Positions 47,980-58,495 are shown, numbered from the stretch's first letter. The stretch is 64,000 nt of DNA from Serripes groenlandicus (GCA_031761405.1 JASEVX010000001.1:24519346-24583345); one strand, 5' to 3'. The notes: generated from the sequence alone by a model not told the origin. Translations and numbers: made by a program.

Positions 47980-48292
47980 CAATCAATAACTCAATCAATC
48001 AATTAATCAATTAATCAATTAATCAATAACTCAATCAATCAATTAATCAATCAATCAATAACTCAATCAATCAATTAATCAATCAATCAATAACTCAATC
48101 AATTAATAACTCAATCAATTAATTAATCAATCAATCAATCACTTAATCAAGCAATCAATCAATCAATCAATCAATAACTCAATCACTTAATCAATCAATC
48201 AATAACTCAATCAATTAATCAATCAACCAATCAATCAACTAATCAATCAATCAATCAATCAACAAATAAATAAATTAATCAATCAATCAATT
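47980..48292 (+). repeat. (TCAA)n microsatellite from a SINE tail
   Basis: Imperfect caat/aatc repeats directly follow agcggcgtaaaacaccaatc, the typical end of SINE-A/B copies. It is about 310 bp long, far more than the 3-4 tail repeats of other copies. Confidence 0.85.
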
Positions 48293-48425
48293 TACCGGTT
48301 TTATGGAAATATGGATATAGAACCTTTAAAGACGTCCGCGGTTTAAACATCACAGGAACTAAATATAAACTCTTGAAAGAGAAAACATTTCACATTCTAG
48401 CCGAATTGATTTCATTTCAGAGGTT

Positions 48426-48622
48426 TAAAATCCCGCCTTGACCCAGTGGTTAGCGTCGGGGATTTTGTAACGTGTTGGGTTCGATCCCCAATAGAGGCAG
48501 TCATGGGTAAGGCACACTTTCTAACCTAGTACTGGTTACTTTACACAAGAGTATGAATAAGTGAATTGTTGGCTTGATATAGGTGAACAAATGTTGAAAA
48601 CTTGTAAAATCCAAATAGAATT
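48426..48622 (+). mobile_element. SINE-C copy
   Basis: cttgacccagtggttagcgt (A box), gttgggttcgatcccca (B box), ctaacctagtactggttac and tgaataagtgaattgttgg to gtaaaatccaaatagaat. Confidence 0.7.
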
Positions 48623-48655
48623 TTTTTTTTCAGAGTAGCCTGACGAAAGCAGATG

Positions 48656-49122
48656 TGAGCCGTCCCACGAGAAAACCAACATTGTGAATTCTGCGTTAAG
48701 TATCGACCCGATCTGGGTCGACAATTCCGTCTCAGGGGGATATATGTATAAAAGAATGATTCCTGAAACAGAAAATCCACAGGAGGCGAAAAGTGTCTGC
48801 ACGGATAAGCCTGCACGACATGCTTAGGCTGATCCGGGTCGATACTTTACGTAAGGTCCACATTGTTGGTTTTATCGCGGTACGGCTCATATCATTTGCG
48901 TAATGTATCGACCAGATCAGCCTGCGCTGTCCGCGCAGACTGATCCGGCCGGCACATTCCGTCTTAGGGGGAAAGATGTATAGAGTAGTGATCCCTGAAC
49001 AGAAAATCCACAGGAGGCGAACAGTGTCTGCACGGATAAGCCTGCACGACATGCTTAGGCTGATCCGGGTCGATACTTTACGTAGAGTCCACATTGTTGG
49101 TTTTATCGCGAAACGGCTCATA
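48656..49122. mobile_element. Two GATC-type palindromic elements in tandem
   Basis: The first runs from agccgtcccacgagaaaacc to ttttatcgcggtacggctca (near 48889). The second, lacking its left end, runs from gcgtaatgtatcgaccagat to tttatcgcgaaacggctcat. Their right 120 bp are almost the same. Confidence 0.7.
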
Positions 49123-49436
49123 TATGTTTTTCTGGAAAACCGGGAGTACTTGTCATAGGCACCCGGTGTTATTTACGACTATCTTCCGTGATCTCCGTAT
49201 ACCCGCTGTTATAAAACGTTCAACAAAATTACTAATGTTAAACAAGTTTAAACAAAAAAGTGTTTTGTTAAAGATTCTTTCTTTGTTTATATTTACATCG
49301 AATATAGAATTTCCATTTTTAAAAAAAAAAAAAAAAAAGTTTTTGTTTGAAACTTTCATTGCGGCAGTTAGTCGGAGATCGAGGAGGGTAATAAATAGTA
49401 CATACCACCGAGCGCATATGGTAATACGGCTGAACC

Positions 49437-49735
49437 CCCAGAAGGTCAGTCGGTAGCGGCGAGGGCTGTCATTCCAGGCGTTGGGGGCTCGAATCCATAA
49501 TCGGCCATCATTCTTTCCCACGTTTGACAAAAAAAGTCAACGCGACAAGCGTCATTTGTCTTCCACCATTGGCATAAGTCTATGTGGAAAAGAAGCCAGT
49601 TGCTTGGAAAGACTGTAGTGTGGAGTACAGGTGCGTGAAAGCCAGGACGTTCATGGGTACGTGAAGTGGCCACCGTGATAAGACCGAACACTTGTTGAAA
49701 ACGGCGTTAGACCCCGACCAATCAAAGCCTATGGT
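49437..49735 (+). mobile_element. SINE-A copy, full
   Basis: Head aaggtcagtcggtagcggcg and ggggctcgaatcc, then cgacaagcgtcatttgtctt, gccagttgcttggaaag, gtgaagtggccaccgtgata and tail ccccgaccaatcaaa. Confidence 0.75.
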
Positions 49736-50337
49736 AGGTTTACTGATATATACGTATGAAACTAAGTTTCGGCGCGGGTACTGGTTAAGTCTCCAGGAAG
49801 CAGACATCGAGCATGATTAATATAAGCCAAAGGCTTGTTTCGCAATCGATGTAAAATAAAAATAATAAAAAAATAAGTTTAAAATAAAAATAAACTAAGT
49901 TTAAAATGCTGCTACGAAAAGAGGATATTTCTAACGGTATTTGAAAAGGGTGGGATATTGCTATTCATGAACCAAAAGCACGAACATTTCATAAATGTTA
50001 TCCAGAGATAAAACAAAAAGTCTTCAAATGTCTGTTCATCTGTTCTGTTACAGAAGCGTTGAAAGTCGCCTGTATCAGGGAAAGGGTTATCAGGCCATTG
50101 TATAAATGTACTGGTGGGAGGGTGAACGGAACAAAATCACATAATACTCATTAATTTAATCAACATGAGTTTATCAATAATTAATTAAGTACAGAATCAA
50201 TATCACAGTACAGTTTGACGTCATACACAAGACGAATAACAATGCAATGTTGAATCATAACACGTAGAAAATGACCTTTCAGAATTAGACGCGTTTGACG
50301 ATTTTGGGGTCGTCATGACACTCCGCTTTGACATAAA
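49736..50337. other. Intergenic, low-complexity A-rich part and no gene
   Basis: aaaataataaaaaaataag-like sequence near 49855-49905; a short MITE-like tail (tctgttacagaagcgttgaa) near 50040-50085; the rest is unrecognised. Confidence 0.5.
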
Positions 50338-50560
50338 TTAACACCTTTCGCTCATATGACAATTCTGCAGCAGACGATATTGGACATATTTTGTCAAAAA
50401 TATAATACATGTATCTCTTAAATGAATAGATAACCTATGACTTAAAGTGGCAAATGGAGAAATTGCTCGTTTTGAGCAATTTCTTCTTTTGTCACTATGT
50501 TTTCAAAAAGCCGTCTGCTGCAGAGGCGTCAGAAAGCGCCTATATGAGGGAAAGGGTTAA
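50338..50560 (-). mobile_element. TTAA-MITE, complete
   Basis: ttaacacctttcgctcatat to tgagggaaagggttaa; hairpin gctcgttttgagc. Confidence 0.83.
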
Positions 50561-50812
50561 CACCTTTCCCATATGCAACACACTCTGCACCAGGCGACGT
50601 TGAAAAAAAGATATGTGCAACAATATATAGAAAAAGCTCTGTGAAACAATATAGAAAAAGCTCTTAAACATGAAAGAACAATTATTGAAGAAAAAAGATG
50701 GAGACATTGTGGCCAAATGAGAAATTTTTTATTATGAGCAGCTTCTCTTTTTGCCACAATGTGTTCAAAAGTCGTCTGCTGCATATGAGTCATGTTTTGG
50801 AAGCGGGTTGAA
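50557..50812 (-). mobile_element. TTAA-MITE joined to the previous copy
   Basis: ttaacacctttcccatatgc to ttggaagcgggttgaa; contains a short internal duplication (caatatagaaaaagctct). Confidence 0.68.
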
Positions 50813-50958
50813 ATTATATTGGCATTAAACCAAGGCTAAACGTTCAATGGTTCAAAAGATGCATCTAGGACTAAATAGTATATGGACGGACAGCGAACAC
50901 TCTGGTAAGACTTTGTGGATGCACAGGCTCCTGAGAGCCTTCACTTTACGTAGATTAA

Positions 50959-51148
50959 TTAACCTTTCCCACTCACAACAAATCTGCAGCAGATGACTAT
51001 AAATACCTTGGCAACAAACTATTGAATATATCTATAAATGTAAGTTTACTTATTGAATAGAGTTAAAAAACATGTTATGAGTTATTTGCCCTTGTGCCAC
51101 AATGTTTTTCAAAATTCGTCCAGAAAGCTTCTGTATGAGGACAAGGTT
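50959..51148 (-). mobile_element. TTAA-MITE, diverged
   Basis: ttaacctttcccactcacaa to tatgaggacaaggtttga. Confidence 0.62.
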
Positions 51149-51149
51149 T

Positions 51150-51225
51150 GATTGATTGATTGATTGATTTACGCCGTTTTCAACAATTTTGAGTCTATCA
51201 CTGCGGCCAGTTCACCTACCTGGCG
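51150..51225 (-). mobile_element. SINE-A fragment, inverted
   Basis: ttgattgattgattgattta, cgccgttttcaacaatttt, cactgcggccagttcacc; only the 3' end of the element. Confidence 0.6.
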
Positions 51226-51312
51226 ACCTCATATTTCATAAATCGTTTGCTGCAAAGGGCAATCCGTCTGAACCAAAGAATCTGTTTTAAAATTAATTTC
51301 ATTTGATAAAGT

Positions 51313-51535
51313 TTCAGTCGGCACTCCTCGGCCGATTTCGGTACCCTATATCTAGATGTAGCATTCGGCACTACTCGGCCATACTATCATTTGATAAAGT
51401 TTCAGTCCAATTTCGGTACCCTACATCTAGATGTAGCATTCGGCACTACCCGGCCGATTTCGGTACCCTACATCTAGATGTAGCATTCGGCACTACTCGG
51501 CCGATTTCGGTACCCTACATCTAGATGTAGTCTGC
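51313..51535 (+). repeat. 48-bp tandem repeat (about 4 units)
   Basis: gcattcggcactactcggcc / gatttcggtaccctacatct / agatgta repeated, one unit interrupted by a partial duplicate of the flank (catttgataaagtttcagtc). Confidence 0.85.
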
Positions 51536-51591
51536 CGACGAGTTTCGAATGTAATCACTTTGTCACAACGTTGTCGCAGAAAATCTATTCC

Positions 51592-51821
51592 TTAACCCTT
51601 TCCCTCATATAAACGCTTTCGGACGCCTCTGCAGCAGACGGCTTTTTGAAAACATAGTGACAAAAGAAGAAATTGCACAAAACGTGCAATTTCTCCTTTT
51701 GCCACAATGTTTTCCACTTTTAGTCATAGGTTATCCATTTAATTATAGAGATTTTCTATTTTTTGACAAAATATGTTTAAAGACGTCTGCTGCAGAATTG
51801 TCGTATGAGGGAAAGGGTTAA
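51592..51821 (+). mobile_element. TTAA-MITE, complete (young type)
   Basis: ttaaccctttccctcatata to tgagggaaagggttaa, 230 bp; hairpin gcacaaaacgtgc; subterminal ctgcagcagacgg at both sides. Confidence 0.9.
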
Positions 51822-52064
51822 GAGAGTAATGAATGGTATGTTTATGTCAACTTGACGCCTTGATCAAATAAAACAAAGTAGAGAAAGTGTCGCTTTGATT
51901 TGACCCATTCGTTTTACATTTTAATCGTCCCTACACATAGATTTAAACGGTTATGTATTTTCGGAAAAATAAACGTGAACGCTTCATTGATGAAACTGTG
52001 CAAGAGCAAGTCTTATATTTCGTAAATAAATTTTCCAAGATTATTGTCTGTAAACGTTTAAATA

Positions 52065-52315
52065 TGTTCCATACAAACGCATTTAGTCGCAACTGTAGCA
52101 GAGTACTTTTTGTAAACATTACGGCAAAAGGAAACAACCCATAATGAGCAAATGTTTCAATTTTCCACAATACATTAATGTATTCCAGTAATCTGTTACA
52201 TATATGTTGGTTACATGTATGTTGGTTACATATATGTTGGTTACATATATGTTGGTTACATATATGTTGGTTACATATATGTTGGTTACATATATGTTGT
52301 TAATGGGAAAGGGTG
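52065..52315 (+). mobile_element. TTAA-MITE remnant with tandem expansion
   Basis: caactgtagcagagtacttt, cataatgagcaaatgttt, then the 15-bp array and gttaatgggaaaggg. Confidence 0.5.
52196..52300 (+). repeat. 15-bp tandem repeat inside a MITE remnant
   Basis: tatatgttggttaca is repeated about seven times with one variant. It apparently expanded from the MITE end (gtttgttgtatgtgg-like) before gttaatgggaaaggg. Confidence 0.85.
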
Positions 52316-52336
52316 GAACAAATAAAAATATATTAT

Positions 52337-52432
52337 TTAACCCTTTCCCTCATACAACAATTATGCAGCATACGACTTTGATCATATTTTGTCAACAAAT
52401 AGAAAATCTCTATAATTAAATGGATTAACTCT
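52337..52432 (-). mobile_element. TTAA-MITE, left part only
   Basis: ttaaccctttccctcataca to ataattaaatgga; cut where the inverted-duplication arm begins. Confidence 0.75.
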
Positions 52433-52526
52433 TCCAATTTTGTATTCCTGCATGCAACGTGTACCATCGTCCATGCTTTTTGACAGGATCACATAGATAT
52501 ATTGAATCGTCTTTGTTAAATGTAAA

Positions 52527-52755
52527 CCATTTCCCACCTTGTAAGACGCATTTTGACTTATCTGCAACAGAAGACTTTTGAAAACATTGTGACAAAAGGA
52601 AAAAATGCTCAAAACGAGCAATTCCTCCTTTTGCCCCAATATTTTCAACTCTATTCAATGATTAAATTTTTCATTTTTAGAGGTTAAACATATTTTCAAC
52701 CGGATGAGTTAAAAGTCGTCTGCTGCAGATTGTTCTGTATGTGGGAATGGGTGAA
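52527..52755 (+). mobile_element. TTAA-MITE within left arm
   Basis: gtaaaccatttcccaccttg to gtgggaatgggtga; hairpin gctcaaaacgagc. Confidence 0.75.
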
Positions 52756-52862
52756 GTAATGAGTAACGAACAGTAAAGACCAAGATCAGACATAACGAGT
52801 ATACATTCTGGTTCTGGTTTACATTGATCGCAAATGTTAATGCTATGTAGATATTATCTCGC

Positions 52863-53060
52863 TTAACCCTTTCCCTCATACGACAATTCTGTAGCAGACG
52901 ACTTTGAACATATTTTGTCAAATACTAGAAAATCTCTATAATTAAATGGATAACCTGTGACTAAAAAAGGAAAACATTGTTTCAAAAGGAGAAATTGCTC
53001 GTTTTGAGCAATTTCTTCTTTTGTCACTATGTTTTCAAAAACCCGTCTGCTGCAGAGGCG
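52863..53060 (-). mobile_element. TTAA-MITE, right end lost
   Basis: ttaaccctttccctcatacg to ctgctgcagaggcg; hairpin gctcgttttgagc. Confidence 0.8.
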
Positions 53061-53217
53061 TTAAGGAAGTACAATTTGATTTTGGCATATTTTCAAACTA
53101 TTTAAGTTATTTTACTCGGTTATTTTTTATGTACAATTTTGCAATATATGTAATGTAGCGGAAATAATTGAATAGAAACTCTGGGATTTATATTTGATAC
53201 TTTTAAACATATACATA

Positions 53218-53430
53218 GCCATTCCCCGGTGATATTTTGACGCATTTGCAGCAGACGACATTTATGAACATTGTGAGAAATTGAGAAATTGTTCATGATG
53301 AACAGTTTATCCTTTTCTCAAGACATTTTTTACTTAATGTTAGGCTAATACTTATCAAGTGTAACCATTATTTTCTTTGGCAAACTTCTAAAATTTATCG
53401 TAATATGAAATAAAAAAAAGTTAAAGGAGA
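53218..53430 (+). mobile_element. TTAA-MITE, decayed
   Basis: agccattccccggtgatatt, gcagcagacgacatttatg, hairpin gttcatgatgaac. Confidence 0.5.
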
Positions 53431-53462
53431 AAATCTGAAGCTCTCACTATTCTGAGTTTTTA

Positions 53463-53607
53463 TAAACCCTTTCCCATACACTGACGCTTTCTGACGCCTC
53501 TGTAGCAAACGACTTTTTAAAATATTGGGGGCAAATTAAAAATTGCTCATAACAAACTGTTTTCAAAGTCGTCTGCTGTAGATGTTTTGTACGTGAGGAA
53601 GGGTTAA
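53463..53607 (+). mobile_element. TTAA-MITE, internally deleted
   Basis: taaaccctttcccatacact to cgtgaggaagggttaa. Confidence 0.65.
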
Positions 53608-54115
53608 GATTTTCTTCTAAAATAGACGATATTTGATTCCTCTGCTCTTGTAAACATTTATAAATACACCATGGACAATTAGAAATTGATCGTGTTGCTT
53701 ACAATGTTTTCAACTCAAACAGGATGCCATTTACCAAATATTCAGTTTATATATTTTCTTTAGACATGTGTTTATTGTGTGATTCAATACTTCCTGTTAT
53801 ATTAGAGATGTAAACAAGGTATTTATAAACGTGTTCCGTCAGGCTTATAAGACGCTTTTATTCCCTATATAAAATGCGTTTGTCCACGCCTAGGTTACAC
53901 TATTTCACAGCTTTCGTTCATTTATATATACATACAATATAGGCTACGGATTCACCTTAATTAGCAGAACATGACAAATCAGGTATTGAACGTGTACATT
54001 GAACTGGCACATAGTAAATCCATAAAAAGGTCAGTTAACGAAGAACTGTATAGTAACAGGACTTCATTATGTATTCATCACGTGACAATTCAATTTACAT
54101 GGGCTATAACATGGG

Positions 54116-54331
54116 TTAACCCTTTCCCTCATATAGACGCTTTCTGACGCCTCTGCAGCAGACGGCTTTTTGAAAACATAGTGACAAAAGAAGAAATTGC
54201 ACAAAACGTGCAATTTCTCCTTGTGCCACAATATTTTCCACTTTTAGTCATAGGTTATTCATTCAATTATGGAGATGTTCTATGTTTTGACAAAATACGT
54301 TCAAAGTCGTCTGCTGCAGAATTGTCGTATG
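54116..54331 (+). mobile_element. TTAA-MITE, last bases lost
   Basis: ttaaccctttccctcatata to cagaattgtcgtatg, then unrelated sequence; hairpin gcacaaaacgtgc. Confidence 0.83.
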
Positions 54332-54500
54332 GTCATCATTATTATTATTGTATAGGAACTATATAGTGAGACTTATTGTAGTAGCTTAACCTTGTATTTT
54401 GTGAGACCCCCCCTCAATTGTTCTCTTTTCTCAAATGAAAATACAGACGCCTGTGCTATAACCACCACGAACAGAATCAAACGGGGAATACTTAAAATAC

Positions 54501-54678
54501 TTAACCCTTTCCCACATACAACAAAATTGCAGCAGAAATCATATTGGCAAAAATGTGAAAAGTTTCTATAAATGAAAGTTTTATTATTTAATTGAGTTGA
54601 AATCCTTTTGCCACAATTATTTCAAGAGTCGTCTGCTGCAGAGGCGTCAGAAAGCGTATGTATGTGGGAAAGGGTTAA
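54501..54678 (-). mobile_element. TTAA-MITE abutting the second satellite
   Basis: ttaaccctttcccacataca to tgtgggaaagggttaa; left hairpin arm deleted. Confidence 0.75.
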
Positions 54679-55873
54679 AAAGAGGTGACAGCGGCGTAAA
54701 ACACTGTGGTATAACTGGAAAGAGGTGACAGCGGCGTAAAACACCGTGGTATAACTGGAAAAAGGTGACAGCTGCGTAAAACACCGTGGTATAACTGGAA
54801 AAAGGTGACAGCTGCGTAAAACACCGTGGTATAACTGGAAAGAGGTGACAGCGGCGTAAAACACCGTGGTATAACTGGAAAGCGGTGACAGCGGCGTAAA
54901 ACACCGTGGTATAACTGGAAAGCGGTGACAGCGGCGTAAAACACCGTGGTATAACTGGAAAGAGGTGACAGCTGCGTAAAAAACCGTAGTATAACTGGAA
55001 AGAGGTGACAGCTGCGTAAAACACCGTGGTATAACCGGAAAGAGGTGACAGCTGCGTAAAACACTGTGGTATAACCGGAAAGAGGTGACATCGGCGTAAA
55101 ACACCGTGGTATAACTGGAAAGAGGTGACAGCGGCGTAAAACACCGTGGTATAACTGGAAAGAGGTGACAGCTGCGTAAAACACCGTGGTATAACTGGAA
55201 AAAGGTGACAGCTGCGTAAAACACCGTGGTATAACTGGAAAAAGGTGACAGCGGCGTAAAACACCGTGGTATAACTGGAAAAAGGTGACAGCTGCGTAAA
55301 ACACCGTGGTATAACTGGAAAGAGGTGACAGCGGCGTAAAACACCGTGGTATAACTGGAAAGAGGTGACAGCTGCGTAAAACACCGTGGTATAACTGGAA
55401 AAAGGTGACAGCTGCGTAAAACACCGTGGTATAACTGGAAAAAGGTGACAGCGGCGTAAAACACCGTGGTATAACTGGAAAAAGGTGACAGCTGCGTAAA
55501 ACACCGTGGTATAACTGGAAAGAGGTGACATCGGCGTAAAACACCGTGGTATAACTGGAAAGAAGTGACAGCGGCATAAAAAACACCGTGGTATAACTGG
55601 AAAGAGGTGACAGCGGCGTAAAACACCGTGGTATAACTGGAAAGAGGTGACAGCTGCGTAAAACACTGTGGTATAACCGGAAAGAGGTGACATCGGCGTA
55701 AATCACCGTGGTATAACTGGAAAGAGGTGACAGCGGCGTAAAAAACCATGGTATAACTGGAAAGAGGTGACAGCTGCGTAAAACACCGTGGTATAACTGG
55801 AAAGAGGTGACAGCGTCGTAAAGCACCGTGGTATAACTGGAAAGAGGTGACAGCGTCGTAAAACACCGTTGAA
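54679..55873 (-). repeat. Second 40-bp satellite, about 30 units, SINE-B head derived
   Basis: On + the unit is aaagaggtgacagcggcgta plus aaacaccgtggtataactgg; on - it reads ccagttataccacggtgttt then tacgccgctgtcacctcttt, like the SINE-B start (ggtgttttacgccgctttc, ttcagttatatcac). It starts at the edge of a MITE (54501-54678). Two units carry a +2 insertion or substitutions. Confidence 0.93.
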
Positions 55874-56058
55874 ATAAGCCCCCCACCCACGATGGGTAAA
55901 GGATTAATGGTATGGGGGTTAAGACCTTGGGCGTATACCGCATACTTCAACAACCCGCTTTCGATAACAACTTTTCACTCAAATCGGATAGATTTCTCAA
56001 TAAGAAATCCCATAATTTACACGCAGAATGAAGTAATCAATCGACTTTAACGCTTTTA

Positions 56059-56204
56059 TATATTTCCCACATATGGAAGATTTCTGACATAGTTTGACAA
56101 AAGTAGAAATTACTCATAATGAGCAATTTCTCCTTTTGCCACAATGTTTTTAACAGATGTTTTCAAACTCGTCGTCTGATTTGATGTATGTGGGAAAGTG
56201 TTAA
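56059..56204 (+). mobile_element. TTAA-MITE, shortened
   Basis: tatatatttcccacatatgg, hairpin actcataatgagc, end tgtgggaaagtgttaa shared with the next copy. Confidence 0.6.
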
Positions 56205-56432
56205 CCCTTTCCCTCATATAGACGCTTTCTGACGCCTCTGCATCAGACGGATTTTTAAAAACATAGTGACAAAAGAAGAAATTGCACAAAACGTGCAATT
56301 TCTCCTTTTGACACAATGTTTACCACTTTTAGTCATAGGTTATCCATTCAATTATAGAGATTTTCTATTTTTTTTAACAAAATATGTTCAAAGTCGTCTG
56401 CTGCAGAATTGTTGTATGAGAGAAAGGGTTAA
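56201..56432 (+). mobile_element. TTAA-MITE, complete (young type)
   Basis: ttaaccctttccctcatata to tgagagaaagggttaa; hairpin gcacaaaacgtgc; part of the right arm. Confidence 0.87.
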
Positions 56433-56877
56433 GCGAGATAATTAATATCTACATACAATTGACATTTGCGATCAATGTAAACCAGACCAGAATGTATACT
56501 CGTAATGTCTGATCTTGGTCTTTACTGTTCGTTACTCATTACTTCACCCTTTTCCACATACAGAACAATCTGCAGCAGACGACTTCTAACTCATCCGGTT
56601 GAAAATATGGTTAATCTCTACAAATGAAAGTTTAATCATTGAAAAGAGTTGAAAATATTGTGGCAAAAGGAGGAATTGCTCGTTTCGAGCAATTTCTCCT
56701 TTTGTCACAATGTTTTCAAAAGTCGTCTGTTGCAGATAAGTTAAAATGCGTCTTTCAAGGTGGGAAAGGGTTAACATTTAACAAAGACGATTCAATATGT
56801 CTATATGAACCTGTCAAAAATCATGGACGATGTTACTTACACGTTGCATGCAAGAATACAAAATGGGAAGAGTTAAT
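56215..56877 (-). repeat. Inverted duplication, right arm
   Basis: Reverse complement of the left arm: tttgcgatcaatgtaaacca, gttcgttactcattact and gggaagagttaat match it in inverse order. Between the arms lie about 3.1 kb with the second satellite. Confidence 0.85.
56543..56774 (-). mobile_element. TTAA-MITE within right arm
   Basis: ttcacccttttccacataca to aggtgggaaagggttaa; hairpin gctcgtttcgagc. Confidence 0.78.
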
Positions 56878-57250
56878 GTCAATTATCTCTGTTTTTATTT
56901 CCATTTCTGAGATGGAGGTGTGGCGAGGGAGGGGGTTATGGGGAGATGTTATAACCCATATTGAATAATATCTACTCAATCTTTAGATAAAAGACAACTT
57001 AAAGAATTTCGATTGAAAAAATAAAGCGCTGTAAAAAATGTAAGTTTCTAATAGGGTTTTAAGTATTGAACTGATATCACATTACGTCGTTCAAAGTCGA
57101 CTAAACGATTTCAAAAGACGATCGTATGACTGAACAGGAGCGTGAAATATGCGAGAGATAGTACAATCAACTGAAATCGAAAACACGCTACAAAAAAAAT
57201 ATCTTATATTTCAAAACCCTTCCCCCTCACTTTATGTTTCTTTATCCCTA
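56878..57250. other. Intergenic, nothing recognised
   Basis: No repeat family or protein similarity seen between the right arm of the inverted duplication and the next MITE. Confidence 0.5.
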
Positions 57251-57256
57251 TTACGT

Positions 57257-57389
57257 TCAAACTCTTTCCCTCATACAGACGCTGTCTGACGCCTCTGCAG
57301 CAGACGACATTTGAGAAAATTGTGGCATAAGTATAAATTGCTCATACTGAGCAATTTCTCATATTGCCAAACTGTTTCAACTTCATTAA
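57257..57389 (+). mobile_element. TTAA-MITE, right part replaced by the next copy
   Basis: caaactctttccctcataca, hairpin gctcatactgagc, tttcaacttca then the TTAA of 57386. Confidence 0.68.
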
Positions 57390-57617
57390 CCCTTTCCCTC
57401 ATATAGACGCTTTCTGACGCCTCTGCAGCAGACGGCTTTTTGAAAACATAGTGACAAAAGAAGAAATTGCTCAAAACGAGCAATTTCTCCTTTTCCCACA
57501 ATGTTTTCCACTTTTAGTCATAGGTTATCCATTTAATTATAGAGATTTTCTATTTTTTTGACGAAATATGTTCAAAGTCGTCTGCTGCAGAATTGTCGTA
57601 TGAGGGAAAGGGTTTAA
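57386..57617 (+). mobile_element. TTAA-MITE, complete (young type)
   Basis: ttaaccctttccctcatata to tgagggaaagggtttaa; hairpin gctcaaaacgagc. Confidence 0.87.
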
Positions 57618-57663
57618 AAATAAAAGTTCTAACATTTATAGCGATTTCCCATAATTTTATTGT

Positions 57664-57828
57664 TCATTGATTGGGGTTTAACGCCGTTTTTAACAATTTC
57701 TCAGTCATATCACGGCGGCCAGTTCACCTACTCATGTGTTTCCTGGTTTTCTCACACCAGTACTCCACACAACAATCTTCCTGGGCAAGCAACTGGCTGC
57801 TTTTCCACATAGACTTACCCATAATTTT
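57664..57828 (-). mobile_element. SINE-A body, inverted
   Basis: ttgattggggtttaacgccg, tcatatcacggcggccagtt, ccagtactccacacaac, caagcaactggctgctt; the tRNA head is missing. Confidence 0.7.
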
Positions 57829-57841
57829 AACTAAATGTCTT

Positions 57842-57890
57842 CAAAGTCAGTCGTTTGCTGCAGTTTTGTTATATGCGGGAAAAGGGTTAA
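57842..57890 (+). mobile_element. TTAA-MITE 3' end
   Basis: aaagtcagtcgtttgctgca to gcgggaaaagggttaa. Confidence 0.6.
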
Positions 57891-58078
57891 ACGGGTATAA
57901 AAACAATATTTGCGACCGCTGTATATACCTAAATCAACAAGCACATCCGTAAAGCTAATAACATTTGTCTCCATTTGTTCGCTACTTATCTATTAATTCA
58001 TAAACACTTATTTCTCCAAATAAGTAAGGATTTGTTGATATCATGGTTAATAGAACCAGGAATCAAGCAAAGATCATT

Positions 58079-58268
58079 TTAACCCTTTTCCCTCATACGC
58101 ATAGAAAATCTCCATAATTGAATGGATAACCTATGACAAAAAGTGGAAAACATTGTGGCAAAAGGAGAAATTGCACGTTTTGTGCAATTTCTTCTTTTGT
58201 CACTATGTTTTCAAAAAGCCGTCTGCTGTAGAGGCGTCAGAAAGCGTCTATATGAGGGAAAGGGTTAA
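58079..58268 (-). mobile_element. TTAA-MITE with about 40-bp internal deletion
   Basis: ttaacccttttccctcatac joined directly to catagaaaatctcc; end tgagggaaagggttaa; hairpin gcacgttttgtgc. Confidence 0.83.
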
Positions 58269-58289
58269 ACATATCTGTTCTAAAACTTC

Positions 58290-58495
58290 CCGATTTTTAC
58301 CGCGAACCATCTTACTCGAGAGTCCGAGAGCGTTCATACAGACCACTAACGACCACCTTGGAATAGCAATTCCCTGACTTTAGCGACCACATTTTTAGTT
58401 TCCCAATTACTCATTTTCTGCGTAAATGACCCTGTTATTAAAGACCACCTGTAAACAAATAACAGATTGTCGCCTTCTCATGGGGGGTCTTTATA
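58290..58495. mobile_element. AGTCAAAC-type MITE interior, ends lost
   Basis: agcgaccacatttttagttt, cccaattactcattttctgc, taaagaccacctgtaaac and ggggtctttata match 7879-8043. Confidence 0.5.

Larger units (their letters stand above)
52433..53060 (+). repeat. Inverted duplication, left arm
   Basis: Two MITEs with their own flanks (attaactcttcc...; gtaatgagtaacgaacag; agtatacattctgg; gatcgcaaatgtta) are found in inverted order at 56215-56877. The arms differ by scattered substitutions and small indels. Confidence 0.85.

Noticed and set aside
48732..49121. 129-codon - strand frame with internal repeats (MWTLRKVSTRISLSMSC)
   Set aside because: It reads through two tandem GATC-type palindromic elements.
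54622..55953. Three overlapping - strand frames of 348-443 codons rich in SSYTTVFYAAVT
   Set aside because: They are the three readings of a 40-bp tandem array. Equal openness in all frames and the SINE origin argue against a protein.
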